DNA of 64,000 bases, from positions 124,001-188,000 of the forward strand of contig JAGAAO010000047.1 of NCBI GenBank assembly GCA_017615275.1, in the 5' to 3' direction. The translations under genes and the position numbers were made by a program. Source of the DNA: Butyrivibrio sp. (GTDB lineage Bacteria; Bacillota; Clostridia; Lachnospirales; Lachnospiraceae). How positions within the stretch are numbered: position 1 is the stretch's first letter; every line of letters starts with the position of its first letter. Positions 24,970 to 35,338 of the stretch are shown here, in pieces. The notes under the pieces are model-generated. The model was not told the origin of the DNA. It saw nothing but the letters and a program-made list of their open reading frames with translations, and did not search any database.

Positions 24970-26958
24970 ATGCCTGCAGGATACAAAATTACTGATGAAA
25001 AGCCATATCCATTGGGCTGTTATATTGATTACGACAAAAATCTTGTTGTGAGAGCTGTGTTTGACGGTGGCTCAAAGCGTGGAATTACGTTGTATTCTCA
25101 CGAAAATAATACGGACAAAAAATTTGTCATTGAACTTCCTGCGGACTGTAAGCGCGGGAATATTTATTCTGCGAGAATTTCCGGAATAAAGGATGTAGAC
25201 TGCTACACTGAATACAATCTTTTTGAGGACGATGAGTATTTCTGCGATCCGTATGCAAAGCATGTCATCGGTCTTGAGAAGTTCGGCGCCGAGGTTGAGG
25301 ATTCCGATATCAGGGCGAAACTTGACAATAAGTCTCTTAGATCTGATTCCGCCGCTTGTTTTGATTGGGGTAAGAGCAAGGCTCCGATGACTCCCTATGA
25401 GAACAGCATTGTATATCTGCTTCATGTAAGAGGCTTTACCAAGAGCCCTTCGAGCGGTCTTCCCGCTGATATCAGGGGCACATTTTCCGGAATAATTGAG
25501 AAAATTGATCATCTTAAATCACTGGGTGTAACTTGCGTTGAGCTTATGCCCGTCTATGAGATGAACGAACTTCAGGATGCAGAGAAAAGAGGCAAGATCC
25601 GAAGTGCGATAAAGGGTGTGAAGGCTCCGGGGAAGAGCGATGTTGTTTTTTCCAGAAACGGTAGTATAACAAATAAAGGAAGCCTTGATCACAAGATTAA
25701 TTTCTGGGGATATAAAAGAGGCTATTATTTTGCACCCAGGACATCCTACTGCGTAGACAGTGTAAATGCCGAAAATGAAGTTAAGAGCTTTATCAAGACA
25801 ATGCACGATAATGGAATGGAAGTCATTCTCCAGTTCTATTTTGAAGAGGATGAGAGCGAGAGTATAATCATCGATGCGCTCAGGTACTGGAGATGCACAT
25901 ACAGAGTTGACGGCTTCCACGTTAAGGGAGCGCGGCTTCCGCTCAGACAGGTCGCCAAAGATCCTCTTTTTGCGGATGTTAAGATCTGGCACGAGTGGTT
26001 TGATTACGGCGATATTTATGCCGGTAAGCCTGCTAAGAACAGGCTGCTTGCCGAATATAACGACGGTTTTTTGTATTCGACAAGGAAGTTTTTAAAAAGT
26101 GATGACAACACCGCGAGTGATTTCCTGAAAGTCATGATCGCAAACGGATGTGACCACGGTGTTATCAATTATATATGCAACTATGAGGGATTCAGGCTTG
26201 CCGATCTGGTTTCCTATGAACATAAGAGAAATGAGGAAAACGGAGAGAACAATAAGGACGGCAAGGACGAGAATCTCAGCTGGAACTGCGGTATCGAAGG
26301 AAGAACCAGAAAAAGAGGCATTCTTGAACTGAGAAACAGGCAGATGAAGAACATTCTGTCCATGCTCTTTTTGGCACAGGGAACGCCCATGATATTCAGC
26401 GGAGACGAATTCGGTAATTCACAGGGAGGAAACAACAATCCTTACTGTCAGGATAACGAGATCGGCTGGGTTGACTGGAAGGCACTTGATAAGAACAGAG
26501 ATATTTATGAACATGTCAGATTTCTTGTGAATATGCGTAATTCTCATATCATGTTCAGGGAGCCTGCTCCGTTTAAGCTTATGGACTATATCTCTTGCGG
26601 ATATCCCGATTTTTCGTGCCACGGAAGAGAAGCATGGAGACCTGATTTTACATCGCAGAGTCATGTGCTCGGACTGTTGTACTGCGGCCTGTATGACAAA
26701 AAAGCAGAAGATAAATCTTTTATCTATGTCTGCTACAACATGTGCTGGAACAAGTCAGAGATCGCACTTCCCAAACTTCCCGACGGAATGGGATGGAGGC
26801 TTATAGCGGATACGGCAGATTGCGGCGAGAATGTTGGAATTACGGAAAAAGAAACCGCAGACAACGACAAAGTAACTCTGACGGAGCGTTCTGTCAGAAT
26901 TTACAGCAGTTTTGAAGATAAAAAACAAATCAAGAAAAGGAATGTAAAAAAGAAATGA
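24970..26958 (+). CDS. GlgX/isoamylase-like GH13 protein without catalytic residues
   Basis: A 662-residue protein with an N-terminal CBM48-like domain (about 10-105) and a GH13 barrel of glycogen-debranching layout (VYLLHVRGFTKSPSSG, GVTCVELMPVYEMNEL, NFWGYKRGYYFAP, SGDEFGNSQGGNNNPYCQDNE). The four catalytic regions are changed. Region I reads QFYFEE (288-293) for DVVYNH. Region II reads VDGFHVK (313-319) where DGFRFD holds the nucleophile. Region III keeps Glu in HEWFD (341-345). Region IV reads NYEGF (404-408) for CHDGF. It is probably inactive as a hydrolase and may bind glycogen or regulate a partner. Its TGA overlaps the pepT start. Confidence 0.85.
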   Translation: MPAGYKITDEKPYPLGCYIDYDKNLVVRAVFDGGSKRGITLYSHENNTDKKFVIELPADCKRGNIYSARISGIKDVDCYTEYNLFEDDEYFCDPYAKHVIGLEKFGAEVEDSDIRAKLDNKSLRSDSAACFDWGKSKAPMTPYENSIVYLLHVRGFTKSPSSGLPADIRGTFSGIIEKIDHLKSLGVTCVELMPVYEMNELQDAEKRGKIRSAIKGVKAPGKSDVVFSRNGSITNKGSLDHKINFWGYKRGYYFAPRTSYCVDSVNAENEVKSFIKTMHDNGMEVILQFYFEEDESESIIIDALRYWRCTYRVDGFHVKGARLPLRQVAKDPLFADVKIWHEWFDYGDIYAGKPAKNRLLAEYNDGFLYSTRKFLKSDDNTASDFLKVMIANGCDHGVINYICNYEGFRLADLVSYEHKRNEENGENNKDGKDENLSWNCGIEGRTRKRGILELRNRQMKNILSMLFLAQGTPMIFSGDEFGNSQGGNNNPYCQDNEIGWVDWKALDKNRDIYEHVRFLVNMRNSHIMFREPAPFKLMDYISCGYPDFSCHGREAWRPDFTSQSHVLGLLYCGLYDKKAEDKSFIYVCYNMCWNKSEIALPKLPDGMGWRLIADTADCGENVGITEKETADNDKVTLTERSVRIYSSFEDKKQIKKRNVKKK

Positions 26959-28199
26959 ATAAACCTGATGTTATCGAAAAATTTTTAAGATACGTTAAGG
27001 TCGATACACAGTCAGACCCTGATACAGGCGCATCACCATCGACAATGAAACAGCATGATCTTGCAAAGATCTTAAGAGATGAACTTATCGCAATGGGTGC
27101 ATCCGATGTCTTCTATGATGAGGTGCACTGCTATGTTTATGCTTCAATCCCTTCAAACATGGATGATGACAAGAAGAGATACAAGATGGGATTTGTAGCG
27201 CATATGGATACTTCCGATGAAGTCAGCGGCAAGGATGTAAATCCCAGGATTGTAGACGGCTATGAGGGAACTGATATTGTTCTTTCCAAGGACGGCAAGA
27301 TTGTTCTGTCACCTAATGACTTCCCCGAGCTGTTAAATCATATCGGAGAAGATCTTATCGTTACAGACGGAACAACACTTTTGGGTGCGGATGACAAGGC
27401 TGGCGTTTCCGAGATCATGACAATGGCGGAGACACTTCTTTCAAATCCCGAAATTAAGCACGGCGAGATAAAGATTGCATTTACTCCCGATGAAGAGATC
27501 GGTGAAGGAACTGCATTTTTTGACATAGAAAGATTTGGCGCGGATTTCGCATATACCGTGGACGGCGGCAAGCTTGGAGAGCTTGAGTACGAGAACTTCA
27601 ATGCGGCCGAGGGTATCATCAAGATTCACGGAAGAAGCGTTCATCCGGGTGATGCAAAGAATAAGATGAAGAACGCAGCACTTATCTGCTACGAGTTCCA
27701 TTCAATGCTTCCCGTTTCTCAGAATCCGATGTATACGGAGAAGAGAGAGGGATTCTATCACCTTACGGGTGTAAACGGCGGAACCGAGAATGCAGAGGCG
27801 TCCTATATAATCAGGGATCACGACGAGAAGCTTTTTGCCGAAAAGAAAAAGCTTTTTGTTGATGCTGCGGATTATCTCAACAAGAAGTACGGTGAGGGAA
27901 CGGTTGAAGTCACTATCGTCGACCAGTACTACAATATGATCGGCAAGATCCGTCCTCACATGCATCTTATAGATAATGCCAAGAATGTAATGAACGAACT
28001 TGGCATTGAGCCCATTGATTCTCCGATAAGAGGAGGTACTGACGGTGCGGCTCTTTCATACAAGGGACTTCCTTGTCCGAACCTTTGCACGGGCGGCTAC
28101 AATTACCATGGCAGGTATGAGTACGCTTCAATACAGGAAATGAGAAAGGTTGTGGACATCCTTTTGGGAATTGTTAAAGCATACGGAGAAGATTTTTAA
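26955..28199 (+). CDS. pepT: Peptidase T (tripeptide aminopeptidase)
   Basis: A 414-residue M20-family zinc peptidase. Metal-ligand motifs are in order: VAHMDTSDE, LLGADDKAG, TPDEEIGEGT, YTVDGG, and GGYNYHGRYE near the C-terminus; the lid domain lies between residues about 205 and 315. It removes the N-terminal residue from tripeptides in the cytosol. The ATG overlaps the stop of the GlgX-like gene (ATGA), and its own TAA overlaps the miaB ATG, so all are coupled. Confidence 0.95.
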   Translation: MNKPDVIEKFLRYVKVDTQSDPDTGASPSTMKQHDLAKILRDELIAMGASDVFYDEVHCYVYASIPSNMDDDKKRYKMGFVAHMDTSDEVSGKDVNPRIVDGYEGTDIVLSKDGKIVLSPNDFPELLNHIGEDLIVTDGTTLLGADDKAGVSEIMTMAETLLSNPEIKHGEIKIAFTPDEEIGEGTAFFDIERFGADFAYTVDGGKLGELEYENFNAAEGIIKIHGRSVHPGDAKNKMKNAALICYEFHSMLPVSQNPMYTEKREGFYHLTGVNGGTENAEASYIIRDHDEKLFAEKKKLFVDAADYLNKKYGEGTVEVTIVDQYYNMIGKIRPHMHLIDNAKNVMNELGIEPIDSPIRGGTDGAALSYKGLPCPNLCTGGYNYHGRYEYASIQEMRKVVDILLGIVKAYGEDF

Positions 28200-29680
28200 T
28201 GGCTATAGATTTGGATAAGACAGATAACAATATCAGTATTTTAAATGCCAACAGGGCAGATGTTGTCGACGACGAGAGTTTAAGACAGCTTGATTTTATT
28301 GAGAAGGCAAGAGCCCAGGTTTCTTTGATGGAAAAAGAACTCGGAAGAAAGCTCAGAGCCTGTGTTGTAACTTTCGGATGTCAGATGAATGCGAGAGATT
28401 CAGAGAAGCTTCTTGCGACACTTAAGCTTGTCGGATATGAGGAGACAGAATCCGAAGATGCTGATTTTGTCATATACAACACCTGTACGGTTCGCGACAA
28501 CGCGGATCAGAGAGTTCTCGGAAGACTCGGTCACTGCAGTAATTTTAAGAAGACCAATCCATATATGAAGATCGCTATCTGCGGCTGTATGATGCAGGAG
28601 AAATCTGCGGTCGAGAAGATTCAAAAGAGCTACAGATTTGTGGACCTTATTTTCGGAACTCACAATATTTATAAGTTTGCTGAGCTTTTGTATCAGTCAC
28701 TTACATCCGACAGGATGATCATCGATATCTGGAAAGAAACCGACAAGATCGTAGAAGATCTTCCGGTTCTCAGAAAGTATCCGTTTAAATCGGGTGTCAA
28801 CATTATGTTTGGATGTAATAACTTCTGCACCTATTGTATCGTTCCTTACGTTAGAGGAAGAGAGCGAAGCAGAAGTCCTAAAGATATTATCAGAGAGTGC
28901 GAAAAACTTGCAAAAGACGGCGTTAAGGAGATCATGCTTCTTGGTCAGAACGTAAACTCTTACGGTAATGATTTCAAAGAAGGAGATCCCGATAAGATTT
29001 CTTTTGCGCAGCTTATTGACGAAGTCACAAAGGTTGAAGGAATCGAGAGAGTAAGATTTATGACTCCTCACCCCAAGGACTTTTCAGATGAGCTTATTGA
29101 TGTTATCGCCAATAACAAGAAGATAGCAAGACATATTCATCTTCCTCTTCAGTCGGGCAATACCGAGATCTTGAGAAGGATGAACAGAAAATATACCAAA
29201 GAAGACTTTTTGAAGCTTGTTGACAAGATCAGGACAAAACTTCCCGATGTTGCCATTACAACAGATATTATCGTCGGATTCCCGGGGGAGACAAAAGAGG
29301 ATGTCGACGATACGATCGATGTTGTGAAAAAGACAGGCTTTGACAATGCCTTTACTTTTATTTATTCAAAGAGAACCGGCACACCTGCTGCCTCTTTTGA
29401 AGATCAAGTGCCTGAAAATGAGGTTAAAGAGAACTTCGACAGACTCCTTAAGGTCGTTCAGGACACAGCAAAAGAGCAGTCTCTTAAGTATGAGGGACAG
29501 ATTCAGGAAGTGCTTGTTGAGAACGTAAACGATCATGACGACAAGCTTATGACGGGAAGAATGTCAAACAATACGCTTGTACATTTCCCCGGAAAAGAGG
29601 ACCTCATAGGCAAGATGATCAAGGTGAAGATTACAGAATGCCACGGCTTTTATTTCTTCGGTGAAATAGTCGAGGATTGA
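28199..29680 (+). CDS. miaB: tRNA-2-methylthio-N6-isopentenyladenosine synthase
   Basis: A 493-residue radical-SAM methylthiotransferase. The N-terminal UPF0004 domain begins VVTFGCQMNARDSEKL after a longer than usual N-terminal extension of about 55 residues; its cysteines include CGCMMQEK. The radical-SAM cluster is CNNFCTYCIVPYVRGRE, and a TRAM domain closes the protein (about 425-490). It adds a methylthio group to i6A37 of tRNAs, the product of MiaA, which is encoded three genes downstream. Start overlaps the pepT stop. Confidence 0.96.
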   Translation: MAIDLDKTDNNISILNANRADVVDDESLRQLDFIEKARAQVSLMEKELGRKLRACVVTFGCQMNARDSEKLLATLKLVGYEETESEDADFVIYNTCTVRDNADQRVLGRLGHCSNFKKTNPYMKIAICGCMMQEKSAVEKIQKSYRFVDLIFGTHNIYKFAELLYQSLTSDRMIIDIWKETDKIVEDLPVLRKYPFKSGVNIMFGCNNFCTYCIVPYVRGRERSRSPKDIIRECEKLAKDGVKEIMLLGQNVNSYGNDFKEGDPDKISFAQLIDEVTKVEGIERVRFMTPHPKDFSDELIDVIANNKKIARHIHLPLQSGNTEILRRMNRKYTKEDFLKLVDKIRTKLPDVAITTDIIVGFPGETKEDVDDTIDVVKKTGFDNAFTFIYSKRTGTPAASFEDQVPENEVKENFDRLLKVVQDTAKEQSLKYEGQIQEVLVENVNDHDDKLMTGRMSNNTLVHFPGKEDLIGKMIKVKITECHGFYFFGEIVED

Positions 29681-29693
29681 GGAGGAATTACCC

Positions 29694-32387
29694 GTGGAAA
29701 ATACCACGATGTATGAAAATGTAGATATTGAAAAAGTATCTCCCATGATGCAGCACTATCTGCACACGAAGACGGAGTACAACGACTGTATTTTGTTCTA
29801 CAGACTGGGGGATTTTTACGAACTGTTTTTTGACGACGCAAAGGTCGTTTCCAAGGAACTTGAGCTTACTTTGACGGGGAAAGCCTGCGGACTTGAAGAG
29901 AGAGCGCCCATGTGCGGTGTTCCTTTTCATGCGGTAGACAACTATCTTACAAAGCTTGTCTCCAAAGGCTATAAAGTTGCCATTTGCGAGCAGACAGAAG
30001 ATCCGAAGCAGGCAAAGGGAATAGTAAAAAGAGATGTGACGAGAATAGTTACTCCCGGAACAAACCTTAATATGCAGGCTCTTGAAGAGACAAAGAACAA
30101 CTACCTTATGAGCATATTCTATGACCCGGAATGCATCGGAATATCTGTTGCCGATGTTACGACGGGCGATTATTATCTCACGGAAGTTGCAAGTATCAAG
30201 GAAGCGTGCGATGAGATCGGTAAATACATGCCTTCTGAGCTTATCTGCAACGAGGCGTTTACTTTCTCGGGAGTTGCGCTTGACGATCTCAAGAACAGAC
30301 TCGGCGTATATATAAATCCTTTGGATGCCAGATATTACGACGAGGAGACCTGCAAAAAGACGCTTATTAAACACTTTAAGGTGTCATCGCTTATAGGGCT
30401 CGGACTCGATGATTTCGGAAACGGAGTTGTTGCTGCCGGATCTCTTTTGCAGTATCTGACAGATATGCAGAAGACAGAGATAGCGAATATTACTCATATT
30501 TATCCGTATCTCACGAGTAAGTATATGCTCCTTGATTCTTCTACAAGGCGTAACCTGGAACTTGTTGAGACGATGCGCGATAAGCAAAAGAGAGGAACAC
30601 TTCTCTGGGTTCTCGATAAGACCAAGACAGCGATGGGAGCAAGGACGCTTCGAAGCTTTATAGAGCAGCCTCTTATTGATAAGAGCGAGATTCTGTTAAG
30701 GCAGGGGGCTGTAGATAAGCTCGTAAAGAATGTAGTTACTAGGGAAGAGATACGCGAGTACCTGAATCCTGTTTACGATCTTGAGAGACTTATGTCCAAG
30801 ATCGTATTTAAGACAGCCAATCCAAGAGACCTTCTGGCATTTAGGAATTCAATCAAGATGATTCCTGCCATAAAGACATCTCTTATTGATGTAAAAGATG
30901 ATGCTGAACTGTCATCTCTTGAAGAACGACTCGATCCTCTGAGGGATATATACGATCTCATTGATATGGCGATCGTGGAGGAGCCGCCCCTTACAATTAA
31001 GGAGAGCGGGATCATAAAGGACGGCTTTGATAAAGATATCGATACTTTCAGAGAAGCCGGAACCAACGGAAAAAGCTGGCTTGCACAGCTTGAGGATGAA
31101 GAAAGGGAAAATACGGGGATCAAAAATCTTAAGATCAAATACAGCAATGTATTTGGATATTCTTTTGAAGTCACCAATTCTTTCAAAGACAAGGTTCCCG
31201 ATTATTTCATAAGAAAACAGACTCTTACAAACTGCGAGAGATATACGACTCCCAAGTTAAAAGAGCTGGAAGATACAATCCTAAATGCTCAGGATAAGCT
31301 AAATAATCTTGAGTATGAGATGTTCTGCAAAATAAGAGATTCCATTGCGATGGAGATCGACAGGATCCAGGGAACAGCCAAGGCGCTGGCTCTTTTGGAC
31401 GTATATGCATCTCTTGCGCATGTTGCCGAAAAGAATCACTATGTAAAACCTTCCATAAACGAAAAGGGAGTGTTTAACATAAAGAACGGCAGACATCCTG
31501 TTGTTGAGCTTATGCTTGATTCGTCGGATATGTTCATTTCAAACGATACGTATCTCGACAACAAGAAGCATTGCATCTCAATAATCACAGGCCCCAATAT
31601 GGCGGGTAAATCCACATATATGAGGCAGACGGCGCTTATATCGCTTATGATGCAGATAGGAAGTTTTGTTCCTGCGGAAAAAGCGGATATCTGTGTTGTC
31701 GACAGAATATTTACAAGAGTCGGTGCTTCCGATGACCTTGGCAGCGGTCAGTCAACATTCATGGTCGAGATGAACGAGGTTGCAAACATCTTACGTAATG
31801 CGACTTCCAATTCTCTTTTGATCCTGGATGAGATAGGAAGAGGAACATCGACATATGACGGTCTTGCAATAGCATGGGCCGTTACCGAGCACATCAGCAA
31901 CAGAAGGATACTCGGAGCAAAGACTTTATTTGCTACGCATTACCATGAGCTCACCGAGCTTGAAGGCAAAATGGATAATGTAAACAACTACTGTATTGCT
32001 GTAAAAGAAAACGGAGATGACATTGTCTTTCTCAGAAAGATAGTAAAGGGCGGCGCCGATAAGAGCTACGGTATTCAAGTGGCGAAGCTTGCGGGAGTTC
32101 CCGATATGGTCATCGACAGGGCTAAGGAGATTGTTGCCGAGCTTACCGACAACGACATAACCGAGAAGGTTCAGAGTATCGCCAGAGACACAAAGAGCGA
32201 TAAGAAGGTCAAGGTAAGGCATTATGACGACGTTGATATGGATCAGATGTCATTATTTGACACGGTAACCGATGAAGATGTGCTTAAGAGATTGCAGGAA
32301 ATTGATATTACAACTCTTACGCCTATGGACGCCCTGAATACTTTGTACAAGCTTCAGAGCGATTTGAAAAACAGGTGGAAAAACTAA
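29694..32387 (+). CDS. mutS: DNA mismatch repair protein MutS
   Basis: An 897-residue MutS. The mismatch-reading motif GDFYELF lies near residue 42, the connector, lever and clamp domains fill the middle, and the ATPase has Walker A GPNMAGKST, DDLGSGQSTFMVEM, LDEIGRGTSTYDG and ATHYHELTELE. The start is GTG 29694 with AGGAGG 8 nt upstream. It recognises mispairs and recruits MutL, whose gene starts right after the MutS stop. Confidence 0.97.
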   Translation: MENTTMYENVDIEKVSPMMQHYLHTKTEYNDCILFYRLGDFYELFFDDAKVVSKELELTLTGKACGLEERAPMCGVPFHAVDNYLTKLVSKGYKVAICEQTEDPKQAKGIVKRDVTRIVTPGTNLNMQALEETKNNYLMSIFYDPECIGISVADVTTGDYYLTEVASIKEACDEIGKYMPSELICNEAFTFSGVALDDLKNRLGVYINPLDARYYDEETCKKTLIKHFKVSSLIGLGLDDFGNGVVAAGSLLQYLTDMQKTEIANITHIYPYLTSKYMLLDSSTRRNLELVETMRDKQKRGTLLWVLDKTKTAMGARTLRSFIEQPLIDKSEILLRQGAVDKLVKNVVTREEIREYLNPVYDLERLMSKIVFKTANPRDLLAFRNSIKMIPAIKTSLIDVKDDAELSSLEERLDPLRDIYDLIDMAIVEEPPLTIKESGIIKDGFDKDIDTFREAGTNGKSWLAQLEDEERENTGIKNLKIKYSNVFGYSFEVTNSFKDKVPDYFIRKQTLTNCERYTTPKLKELEDTILNAQDKLNNLEYEMFCKIRDSIAMEIDRIQGTAKALALLDVYASLAHVAEKNHYVKPSINEKGVFNIKNGRHPVVELMLDSSDMFISNDTYLDNKKHCISIITGPNMAGKSTYMRQTALISLMMQIGSFVPAEKADICVVDRIFTRVGASDDLGSGQSTFMVEMNEVANILRNATSNSLLILDEIGRGTSTYDGLAIAWAVTEHISNRRILGAKTLFATHYHELTELEGKMDNVNNYCIAVKENGDDIVFLRKIVKGGADKSYGIQVAKLAGVPDMVIDRAKEIVAELTDNDITEKVQSIARDTKSDKKVKVRHYDDVDMDQMSLFDTVTDEDVLKRLQEIDITTLTPMDALNTLYKLQSDLKNRWKN

Positions 32388-34403
32388 ATGGCTTTTATTA
32401 ACGAACTCGACAAAAACACCATTGACCAGATCGCAGCCGGAGAAGTTGTTGAAAGACCGGCAAGTGTTGTAAAAGAGCTGGTGGAAAATGCTATTGATTC
32501 CGGAGCTACAGCTGTGACAGTTGAAATTAAAGGCGGCGGTATCGACATGATACGTGTCACCGACAACGGTTCGGGAATTGAGAAAAGCGAGATTAGAAAA
32601 GCGTTTAAGAGACATGCTACAAGTAAGCTTAAGTCTATCGACGATCTTTTTACTATTCATTCGCTGGGATTCAGAGGAGAGGCTTTATCAAGTATCTCTT
32701 CGGTTGCTCAGGTTGATATGATCACAAAGACCAGAGACGATCTTGTAGGTATAAGATATGGTATAAGCGGCGGAGATGAAGTCTGCTTTGAGGAAATAGG
32801 AGCTCCCGACGGAACTTCGCTTATCGTGAGGAACCTCTTTTTTAACACTCCCGCAAGGAAGAAGTTTTTAAAGACGCCTCAGACGGAAGCAAGTTATATC
32901 GGGGATGTTATGGAGCATCTTGCGCTCGATAACCCGACTGTTTCCTTTCATTACATTAACAACAAGGACGATAAGTTCAATACTTCGGGAAACGGAGATC
33001 TCAAGGAAATAATCTACAGGATCTACGGAAGAGATGTTTCGGTCAATCTCGTTCCCATAAATATCACGGAAAACGGCGTGACGCTGGAAGGGTATCTTGG
33101 AGAACCTTCCATAAACAGATCGAACAGGAATTTCGAGATCTTTTTTGTCAACGGAAGATACGTTAAGGATAAGATCATTTCGAAGGCTTTGGAAGAGGGA
33201 TACAAGCAGTATCTTATGATGCACAAGTTCCCGTTTGCTGTTCTTCATCTTAGAATGGACCCTGCAATGGTCGATGTAAACGTACATCCCGCAAAGCTTG
33301 AAGTAAGGTTCAACAATCAGACAGCTCTTTATGAGTTTATCAGAAAGAATGTTGAGCAGACACTAAGAAACCATGAGATGATACCCGAAGCGCGTATTTC
33401 CGATGAGAAGGAGAAAAAGACTGAAGCGGCTGTAGCTACTCCTGATGCTTCAGATAATGCGGAGGATACATCCGCTGTACAGAGCAAGGCATCTGAACCT
33501 GCTGCCTCTGTAGTTTCTGTAAAGGAAAAGCCTGCCAAGACAGTAGCGCCCGAACCCTTTGAAAAGGTCAGATTTGAAGAAAACAGGGTTAAGGAAGATA
33601 CACCTGTTTACGCTACAGGCATAAAAGAAGAACCGATCAAGATAAGCGATAACAATAAGAGCGCCGTATGGACAAGAGTGTTCGGCGACCTTGACGGAGC
33701 ACAGGCAGATAAAGCAGAACGTCCTTCACCGATAATTAAGCCCGGTGAAGCAATCATTGTCGAAAAGCCCGTGCAGCTTGATCTTTTTGAAGAAAAAGTT
33801 CTTACCAAAGATAATGTTAAGGAATATGAGATCCTCGGACAGATATTCGGAACTTATTGGATAATTGCCTTTAAAGATAAGATGTTCATGGTGGATCAGC
33901 ATGCGGCTCACGAGAAAGTAAACTATGAGCGCATGATAAAGAGATACAATTCGGGTGAACTCCTTTCACAGATGGTGAATCCTCCCGTTATTGTGACTTT
34001 ATCTTCCGCAGAGGAAGATCTGTTTCTTCATTACAGGCAGTATTTTGAAAAGATCGGATTTAACATCGAGAATTTCGGTGGACACGAATATGCAATGAGA
34101 GCTATTCCGGTCGATCTTTTCGGTTGTTCTGATGAAAAGGATATGTTTATTAAGATATTGGATGAACTGTCACATGAGACGAATCTGGACAGAACACCGG
34201 ATGTGATAAATTATAAGATCGCAAGCATGGCTTGCAAGGCTTCTGTAAAAGGCAATACCAAGATGACCAAAGAAGAGATGGAAGCTCTTTTGGACGAACT
34301 TCTGACTCTGGAAAATCCTTACAATTGCCCTCACGGAAGACCTACGATCATTTCGATGACAAAGTATGATATTGATAAGAAGTTTAAACGAGTTGTGGAA
34401 TGA
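32388..34403 (+). CDS. mutL: DNA mismatch repair protein MutL
   Basis: A 671-residue MutL. The N-terminal GHKL ATPase shows IAAGEVVERPASVVKELVENA, DNGSGI and HATSKL (on to FRGEALSSI); a low-complexity linker (about 345-460) follows. The C-terminal domain has the endonuclease motif DQHAAHEKVNYE and a late NCPHGRPT, so this is the nicking type found in bacteria without MutH. The ATG directly follows the mutS stop, and its TGA overlaps the miaA ATG. Confidence 0.97.
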   Translation: MAFINELDKNTIDQIAAGEVVERPASVVKELVENAIDSGATAVTVEIKGGGIDMIRVTDNGSGIEKSEIRKAFKRHATSKLKSIDDLFTIHSLGFRGEALSSISSVAQVDMITKTRDDLVGIRYGISGGDEVCFEEIGAPDGTSLIVRNLFFNTPARKKFLKTPQTEASYIGDVMEHLALDNPTVSFHYINNKDDKFNTSGNGDLKEIIYRIYGRDVSVNLVPINITENGVTLEGYLGEPSINRSNRNFEIFFVNGRYVKDKIISKALEEGYKQYLMMHKFPFAVLHLRMDPAMVDVNVHPAKLEVRFNNQTALYEFIRKNVEQTLRNHEMIPEARISDEKEKKTEAAVATPDASDNAEDTSAVQSKASEPAASVVSVKEKPAKTVAPEPFEKVRFEENRVKEDTPVYATGIKEEPIKISDNNKSAVWTRVFGDLDGAQADKAERPSPIIKPGEAIIVEKPVQLDLFEEKVLTKDNVKEYEILGQIFGTYWIIAFKDKMFMVDQHAAHEKVNYERMIKRYNSGELLSQMVNPPVIVTLSSAEEDLFLHYRQYFEKIGFNIENFGGHEYAMRAIPVDLFGCSDEKDMFIKILDELSHETNLDRTPDVINYKIASMACKASVKGNTKMTKEEMEALLDELLTLENPYNCPHGRPTIISMTKYDIDKKFKRVVE

Positions 34404-35338
34404 GTAAACAAAAGCTAATTGTTTTAACCGGTCCCACTGCGGTCGGAAAATCCAAATTATCGATTGAACTTGCCAAGAGGATAGGCGGAGAGATCATCTC
34501 CGCTGATTCTATGCAGGTCTATAAATATATGAATATCGGTACGGACAAGATCCCGGAAGAAAAGATGGAGGGCGTCCCGCATCACCTCATTGATTTTCTG
34601 GATCCCAAGGAAGACTTCAATGTCTTTACCTTCCAGAAACTTGTAAAAGAGGCTATTTCCGATATCTCTTCAAGGGGAAAGATTCCGATACTTGTCGGAG
34701 GAACGGGTTTCTATATCCAGGCGGTTCTGTATGATATTGATTTTACAGAGACGGATGAAGACGACACCATAAGACGCGAACTGGAAGAAAGAGTCAGAAA
34801 CGAAGGAACTTCCGGCATCTATGAGGAATTAAAAAGAGTAGATCCCGCATCGGCTCTTTTGATCCATGAGAACAATTCAAAGAGGGTCATCAGGGCTCTT
34901 GAGTATTACAAGAAGACGGGAAGACCTATTTCTGAGCACAACAAGGAACAGAGCGAAAAGAGTTCGCCTTACGACTTTTATTATTTCGTGCTCACGGACG
35001 ACAGAGAAGTTCTTTATTCGCGAATTGATAAAAGAGTAGAGGCCATGATGGAAGAGGGGCTTGTTGAGGAAGTAAAAAGCCTTTCTAAGATGGATATACC
35101 AAAGACAGCAACGTCCATGCAGAGTCTCGGGTACAGAGAGATATTCGGATATCTTGACGGAGAGTATGATCTGGAAAGAGCTGTTTATCTGATAAAGAGA
35201 AATACGAGACACTTTGCCAAGAGGCAGCTTACGTGGTTCAGGCGCGAGAAGGATGTTCGCTGGATAGATAAATCACAATTTGGCAGAGACGATAAGCTTG
35301 TTTTAGAAGAAATAATAAGGATATATGAGAATGAATGA
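34400..35338 (+). CDS. miaA: tRNA dimethylallyltransferase
   Basis: A 312-residue enzyme with P-loop GPTAVGKSKLSIEL, DSMQVYKYMNIGTDK, PHHLIDFLDP, and GGTGFYIQAVLY, all diagnostic of MiaA. It transfers a dimethylallyl group to A37 of tRNAs that read UNN codons, giving i6A37 that MiaB then modifies. Start overlaps the mutL stop (ATGA) and its 3' end overlaps the next gene by a few bases, so the unit is tightly packed. Confidence 0.96.
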   Translation: MSKQKLIVLTGPTAVGKSKLSIELAKRIGGEIISADSMQVYKYMNIGTDKIPEEKMEGVPHHLIDFLDPKEDFNVFTFQKLVKEAISDISSRGKIPILVGGTGFYIQAVLYDIDFTETDEDDTIRRELEERVRNEGTSGIYEELKRVDPASALLIHENNSKRVIRALEYYKKTGRPISEHNKEQSEKSSPYDFYYFVLTDDREVLYSRIDKRVEAMMEEGLVEEVKSLSKMDIPKTATSMQSLGYREIFGYLDGEYDLERAVYLIKRNTRHFAKRQLTWFRREKDVRWIDKSQFGRDDKLVLEEIIRIYENE

